Source of the DNA: Eucommia ulmoides
Lineage: Eukaryota > Streptophyta > Magnoliopsida > Garryales > Eucommiaceae
DNA length: 64,000 nucleotides
Direction of reading: 5' to 3'
Assembly: GCA_016647705.1 (NCBI GenBank)
Contig: CM028329.1
Location: 62,079,231 to 62,143,230 of the forward strand
This document shows, one piece after another, positions 57,985 through 64,000 of this stretch. Below the pieces are notes generated by a model, which saw nothing but the letters and a program-made list of their open reading frames with translations, did not search any database and had not been told where the DNA came from. The stretch's first letter is position 1, and each line of letters begins with the position of its first letter. A program made the position numbers and the translations under genes.

Positions 57985-60900
57985 TCAGGATGGCAGGCCG
58001 TTCAACCGTCTTAGAAGCTCCTGAACAAGTTCATTTCTAGGGATGTTGAATTCAACAGCCGCCTCAATGTCTTTTAACTTCACGATGCCTTCTTTAAGTT
58101 CACGCTCGCCAACTAACACCATCCAAGGGATCCTCGAATCCCTGACTCGATCCATGTGTTTTGCCACTCTCTTGTTCACCATATACTCTGTTTTTATTTT
58201 GGCACCCCATAATTCACTCGCCAATTCAGCGCCTAATGACAGGTCATCCCCCAGAATGCTCACCAGGACTTGCGTTTCAGTAGCCCGGGTTCCCTGCCAA
58301 ACAATAACATATATATACATACACACATATACACATACATATATATACACACAAACGCACGTGCTTTAATACCTGGTTTTGATCTCGATGAAGCTGCTCC
58401 ATTATTGTAAATACCCTTTCTATTCCCAGGCTGACCCCAATGGCAGGAACCTGTTTTTTTGCACTAAACATGCCAATAAGGTTATCATAACGTCCACCGG
58501 CAGCAATTGAACCAACCTGAACACGCGAGGAAGTTGAAGCACTTTATATGCATTTAAGGAAAAAAACGAAACAAGCACATGACAAACACAAACAAACACG
58601 CATATAGAGACCAGGGGCGGCGGCTGCCGGGGGGGAGATGATTTACCTGCGTGGTCCCTTTGAAAATGGCTTCATAAATGACACCGGTATAATAATCAAG
58701 ACCTCTTGCAAGACTTAAGTCAAAAACCACTTTTCCGATACATTTAGATTTTTCAAGTGCTCTAAATAAAATCTCCAACTCGTTAAGTGCCACTAGGGAA
58801 TCACTGTTCTCTAGAAACATGCTGCCGTCCTGCATAAGTTTCGATAATAACTCCAAAGGCGACCCCCTTTCCTTTACAAAGGTACCGATCTTATCGGCAG
58901 TTTCTGCACTTATGCCCTTCTCATCCACCTACAATAGAATAGACAAGGTTAGTGTTACACGCTCATGCTTAATATTATTTTAACCTACAAGAGCCATCAA
59001 TACAGTTAAGATTTTCATAATCTTAAAACCATAACAAAATGGGTGAAAAAATATAATATCGGGATAATAAGGTGGTGTTTGGTTAGTGTTTCTATTTTTC
59101 TATTTCTACTTCCAATAAACTGGGATGGAATGAGATGAGAATTATGTTTCCGTTCTCGAGTATTCCGAAAATGCAAACATTTTGGTAACGACCATTGTCC
59201 TCAAATTGTTTCTTTGAATTTATGAGAACAGAAACAAGAAATACGTTTGGTTGTAACATTCATTCTTTTTTCTCTAAATGTATGGTGCCAGCGGAATAGT
59301 GGTGGCCGATGGGATGGTGGTGCTGGTAGGATGGTGGTGGGAATAGTTTTGTGGAAGAGAATAGGAATCAGCATTTTTTTTTGTTTCTCAAATTCTTAAG
59401 GAATTCAAGAAATAGTGTCAAATTACTCCAAAAAAATTTGGGAACAGAAACGTGTTTACCAAACACGTTTCTATACTTTAGTCCCAAAATTTTGGGAGCG
59501 GGAACGGGAATCACGGAACAGAAACGGTAACCAAATGGGGCCTAATCTATAAAACACAAAAGAACTAATAAATCAAATCAGAGAATTTCCAAATACCAAA
59601 AGGGGGGGGAGCATACAAAGAAATTACTAAAGGGCAAAGGCATTCTAGATAACAACAAAAAGCTTAGAACATGTTTTATGTGACGGAAAACACTGATGGA
59701 AGTATGGAGAGGAACACAAAAAATACTAAATGAATAAAATAAAGGATTCTTGGTGAACAGTACACAAACTTAAAAATTTTGCCCATCCAGTCCACGCCCT
59801 ACAGTCATTTTTTCAGAAATTCATAATTACCATACTACATGAAAGTCACTGTAATTTTTCCATGTAAAAAATTGCAGTAAATTTTAGGTTGTGCCGGTGC
59901 AATGACTTTGGACTTTTGACAAAATTATTGGGCTTCTCAAAAAAATTATTGTCCGAGTGAGTTGGGTGAACAGTGAATTGTAAAATTTTGGGTCCATGAG
60001 AAAAGAACCAAAGATTAAATTAACTCCGCATTAGCTTTTGTTGAAGGTAAAACCCATAAAACAGGACATAATTAATTGCTTGCTTAAAGAAACAATTCCA
60101 ATAGAAAAATAAAAATATCACTCCTTCATGTTTGGTATGCGCAATTGAAACCGTGTCCTGTGGGAAAGAAATCGGATTATAGGCAACAATCGCAAAATTC
60201 AATGACATTCCCAGGTGCTTTGTTTTCAATACAGCGTACCAAACATGATGTTAGTGTTTTTGTGAATGATAATCTTCTCACCATTTCTCGTTTTATTTGC
60301 TCAAATGTTTGCTTGTCCAACTTGTCGATACTTGAACAAATACTCCTGAATTTTTCCTTCGGCACACCACATATTTCTAACATTCCATCAAGCAATTTCC
60401 TATGATTTAGCTTCACCTGCAAACATGTTTGCACAACATTTAAAAGGCAAAATTAATGCAGGCATTGTTCGATAACACTTCATTTTTAATTATTTTTTTT
60501 TTGGGTTTTTGGCCAAAAAAAAAAAGTACTTAAAAATAAAAGTAGCCGTCGCTTTGTGTTATTACCTCATAGTCTCCAATGTTCAGCTCATCAAGCAGCT
60601 CGGTTAAAATCTTTATAACCTCAAAATCAGGTCCCATGTTTTCAAATTGACCAGCAATATCAAAATCACATTGATAAAATTCACGGAATCTTCCTTTTGA
60701 TGGGTTGTCTCTTCTATATACCTTTGCAATTTGATACCTTTTGAATGACGTGAGCCCGTTCATAGCCACGTATCTGGCAAACGGCACAGTTAAGTCATAC
60801 CGTAGCGAACAAAGTTCTCCACCCTGTATGTCATTAAAAACCGAATATTCAAATTTGAAAGATTTTTTTGTTCCTCAAAGACGTCAACTTAAAAAACCGT

Positions 60901-63127
60901 TTATCATTCAAAGATGTTACAGGCATAATGAATCACAATAATACCATCAGCAATACGCATAAATTTGAATTTAAAAGCGGGAAGGGTGATGAAGAGGAAA
61001 AGGGAAATGGGGGAAAAAACCCAGTGGCAAAGCTGCTTGGTGCCCGGGGGGCTTGAGTTCCCCTGAATTTTTGAAAATTTTCACTATGCGCCCCCCCCTT
61101 CAACCTTTTTTTTCTGGATCCGACACTAAAAGTGACATCACTTAAGCTGATAATACTGTACCTGGTCAGCTAGGTCATAAATCAACTTTGAATCTTCCCC
61201 ATACTTTCCCATTAGCGTCTCTCTCAATTCAAAAACAGGAGTATCCAAGGCCATGGCTCCATGCCGCTTAAAAACCTCAACTATAACAGAGAATGCTTTC
61301 TCTCTTATGGCCATCTGCTCCTTTGCAAAATCACGTGTACCCTGTCATAACAAGAGACGTCAACAACAGACCCTTTATCCCACTTAAATTGGGTAAACAA
61401 AAATATAAGTATCTGAGTGCATCATATTAGCATGCTCGTGGAAATTAGGTCTAGAAAAAAGCATTTATTAAGAATGAAAATCATTTGTGAATAAGAGAAG
61501 CCAGACAAAAAGAAAAGACAATTCCGAGAAGAAAAATCTAATAAAAGATTTAAGGGGGCGCACATCACTTAAAAATACCCCCCAAACATTTCTAGACATA
61601 TATAAATAACATGGCATATTCTTCTTGTATCATGTCCTAACTTTTTAGATTTATTAAGTTTGTTCCTGTACCATGATGAGCCCAGGCTTTGGAAGTTTTA
61701 CCTGCTGTATAATTATGAAAAAAATAAAAGCGCAAAGATGAATAAATAAGGTTGATTACCTTTGGAAGCTTGGGAAGCCGTCTACTCTCATTGCTTTCCA
61801 CAATCTCTTTCACTTTGTTCAAAAGGCTATCAAAACGAGCGTCCTTAAGGTCGAAGATGGCGAGGAAATCCTCAACCCATTCATGGGGTAATATGGAAGA
61901 ACTAGAAACCTGCTCAGTTGTAACATTATTAAACTGATCTTTGACAAATTGCATAAGAACATCGGTTCCTTTACCCAAAGATTTCTTTCTCTTTTCACTT
62001 TTCTTCTCTTCTTTTGAATTTCCTTTGGTTGGAAGCACATCGCCCCCTGCTTTTCCAATCAATTCACCTCCCTCGAGTGATAGAACAGCAGCCATGGCTT
62101 CCCAAGATACAATGTCTCGGACCATGTCATATAAAGTTAAAATGTTGTGTGAAAATTTAACATAATCCTTTCTAAGAGAAGCCTGAGAAGATTCATAGAG
62201 TTCTTCTAAATTATCAAGAGCTGGGCATCTGCTGTTCAACATCTCCAGTAGAGAAGACCGCAAGTCTTGATCGACAATGGCATCTACTATGAGCTTAGCT
62301 CTGTGCAAACTATTCTCACCCAAATACTTAAGGGAGATAGATAAAGGGGATAAAACAGTGGCTAATGCCTTGCCGGAAGTAGTTGTACCTTTGGCACCAC
62401 CCGAGGGAGAGTTCAATTCGACACGTGCCCGGCTGTGAATCAACCTGGCGGTTTCCCTGAGACTGCCATGGAGTTCAGGTATCTCCAAAATTGCATCTAG
62501 CTTACGGCTGCCGACCAGTTTGGAGCCATTGAGAAGGATTTTCAGGTCACTGGCGACGGCAACCTCGTCCTTGGCAGATGAACCATCACCGGAATCCATC
62601 AGATTGAAAGCAGACGCATCAGCCCTGAGGGCCTCGCAAGACAATGCAGCCACGGCGTCGACCACGGAGGTCAAAACAGACAACCGGTGATCCAAGAGGG
62701 CACAAATGCCACGGAGAGACGCCAAGGAAGAGTCCAAGACTGCGTCGAGGTGGGCTTTGTTAGTGCCATCAGACGGAAATTCGAGAACCGTGGGAAGGGT
62801 TTGTGAATTAAGAGCATCGGAGAGCTGAGCCGCCGCCGCCGCCGCAGCAGCAGCAGCGGCGGGAGAAGATGAGGAAGATGACGAAAGTACGAGATTGTTT
62901 AGAAGTAGAAGGAGAGAAGCCCTTGATTCCTCCGGTGAGAGATAATTGGGGATTGAAAATCGGAAGAGGGTACAAGGAGACGAAGTGGAAACGAGACTTG
63001 GATTCGTTACGAGTGGGGATGAAGAGTCGATACGAACCTGAGCAAGGCCATTGGAGACCTCAAAGACGGAGGCCGATGAAACCGAAGAGCCCTTTCCCCC
63101 AATTGTGAGCACGCGTCTCGCCGCCAT
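57985..63127 (-). CDS. Histidyl-tRNA synthetase, plant cytosolic type (891 aa)
   Basis: Seven exons: 61760-63127, 61162-61341, 60566-60823, 60282-60416, 58647-58928, 58373-58516, 57985-58293, total 2,676 nt, all phase 0. It charges tRNA-His with histidine. The class II core lies in residues 457-891: motif 1 region ([12 protein letters not shown]), [16 protein letters not shown] motif 2 (about 552-567), the HisA signatures RGLDYYTG (722-729) and [11 protein letters not shown] (746 on), GIERVF motif 3, and a C-terminal anticodon-binding domain (VLVSILGDD to RRLNGLPS). The first exon encodes a 456-residue N-terminal extension known in plant cytosolic HisRS, with an 11-alanine run and a Lys-rich stretch. 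Start is the ATG at 63127 ([11 protein letters not shown]). The frame upstream has no ATG. Confidence 0.93.
59071..59542. mobile_element. PIF/Harbinger-like MITE in HisRS intron 4 (472 bp)
   Basis: Begins GGTGGTGTTTGGTTAGTG and ends, inverted, GGCCCCATTTGGTTACCG. Flanked by TAA on both sides (59068-59070 and 59543-59545). Same family as 46465-46871 by termini. Confidence 0.72.
62832..62864 (-). repeat. GCN repeat encoding poly-alanine in HisRS
   Basis: Eleven consecutive alanine codons (GCC/GCG/GCT types) after a serine run encoded by TCN codons, within the N-terminal extension. A likely site of length variation. Confidence 0.85.
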
Positions 63128-63689
63128 GAACCCTTCGACTGATCTCCGACAATGGCAGCCTTCACTCCCTCCGGGATAGTAAAAGAACAATCACAGATGT
63201 AATGAAAGAAAGAAACCCCCAACTCACGTTAAGGGAAGAGAAGCGAGAAGAGAAGGCGGCGCTGTCTCCAGCGTTTCGGAGAAGGAAGAGGGCGGCGACG
63301 TTCAGTCCAGGGGAGAAAGCAGAATGGGCTTCATGGCTGATTACATGGGCCTCTTTTTAAGATTCGGACAAGCCGAAATGAATCTAATTCCATTTATCAC
63401 CCAAATGAATGAGTTGTTTACGTTAATGGATCCCAAAAATTTTAAAATTACCAACATGGATCTGCTTCTAACTTTATTACAAAAATAGGTCATCCCGACT
63501 TTTGGACGGCCGGTTTCAACCAACATTATTTATTTTTTATTTTGAATCCGGCCTTCCGAGGGTCGGATTATTATTTTTTTATTTCTCTTAAAACTGGCCC
63601 TTAGAGGGCCGGTTTTGGTTTTAGGTGCGAATTTAGTTTAAATGGCGCAAATTCTCATACTCGTTAGATGTCTGTTGGTGCCAAAAAGT

Positions 63690-64000
63690 GGTGGCTGGTC
63701 AACAGTATGGTCCGGGAGGATATCTGGGACACAAGTCGGTCACTAGCGCTGCAGCTGGTCGAGTTCAGGGGTGGTGACGATCTCCGAGCTGAGCTTCACC
63801 TTTCTGCTCCAAGTACCTGCACAAAGACCCACCGGGGTTATCCCCAATAAAGTCCCTCCAGCGTAAGAGTAAGGATTCCGGGGTGGGGGAGTTGAAAATA
63901 TGTTGAGTTCAGTAGTAGTCACGTACCGTTGGGCAGTGGATGCCCCGATGTATTTATAGGCGTCAGTACCTGATTAGCGCCGCGAAATTAGGGGGCCAGC
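63690..64000 (-). mobile_element. Probable LTR remnant entering from the right edge
   Basis: Read on the minus strand: a CCTATAAATACATC TATA box (about 63945-63958), then a GC-richer stretch, ending near TTTTTGGCACCAACAGACA (63667-63686), a place where an LTR end and primer site could lie. The 60-codon open frame on the plus strand is not a gene. Truncated by the window, so type is not settled. Nearby 63480-63640 has repeated GGCCGGTTT-like motifs of unknown origin. Confidence 0.38.

Noticed and set aside
59750..60020. A hairpin-like sequence shared with LPAT intron 3 (54730-54890)
   Set aside because: CATGAAAGT...ACTTTCATG arms and GGTGAACAGT blocks recur in both, so a MITE is possible, but I could not fix ends or a target duplication.
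61637..61759. C-terminal continuation of the first HisRS open frame
   Set aside because: This is intron read-through. The GT donor after LPKLPK leads to the conserved next exon at 61341.
63668..63850. 60-codon open frame at the right edge
   Set aside because: Lies in LTR-like sequence with no family match and runs through the probable LTR end.

Overview
The window is nuclear DNA from a flowering plant, almost certainly a eudicot. The evidence is spliced genes with GT-AG introns, a DYW-class pentatricopeptide (PPR) gene, an R2R3-MYB, CASP-like membrane proteins, a 14-kb Tat-type LTR retrotransposon, MITEs, and AT-rich non-coding DNA. All assignments are my own reading of translated exons. No search was run.

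Layout. (1) 1-1,267: first exon of an ARMC8/GID5-like armadillo protein on the minus strand, whose remainder lies beyond the left edge. (2) 2,519-5,338: an intact intronless DYW-type PPR gene, minus strand. (3) 5,060-43,550: a segmentally duplicated tract. It holds five apparently intact three-exon CASP-like (DUF588) genes of two subtypes (I at 6,080 and 14,328; II at 11,800, 33,646 and 40,369), a broken copy of the PPR 5' end, and three copies of a roughly 2.5-kb element carrying a fragment of a sugar-phosphate/nucleotide-sugar translocator gene. Short exons had to be joined by splice sites to see the CASP-like genes. (4) 18,041-32,141: a Tat/Ogre-lineage Ty3/gypsy element with 2.35-kb LTRs and a perfect 5-bp target duplication, nested inside the second translocator-fragment element. 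It has stop codons and an altered reverse-transcriptase active site. (5) 43,672-45,040: R2R3-MYB resembling the MYB46/MYB83 secondary-wall clade, minus strand, with a hAT-like MITE in its intron. (6) 47,313-52,328: an eight-exon RBP45/47-type protein with three RRMs, minus strand. (7) 53,453-56,827: an eleven-exon ER lysophosphatidic acid acyltransferase (LPAT2-like), plus strand, divergent from the RBP gene. (8) 57,985-63,127: seven-exon cytosolic-type histidyl-tRNA synthetase with a long plant-type N-terminal extension, minus strand. (9) 63,660-64,000: an LTR-like remnant running off the right edge.

The single-copy genes (ARMC8, PPR, MYB, RBP45, LPAT, HisRS) are unrelated in function and are ordinary neighbours on a plant chromosome. 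The unusual part is the 38-kb duplicated CASP-like tract. Repeat blocks there can be ordered by shared breakpoints, by insertions present in only some copies, and by the nested retrotransposon. The second notable object is the retrotransposon LTR, whose upstream half holds a run of back-to-back inverted repeats just before the TATA box, followed by about eight 121-bp tandem repeats.
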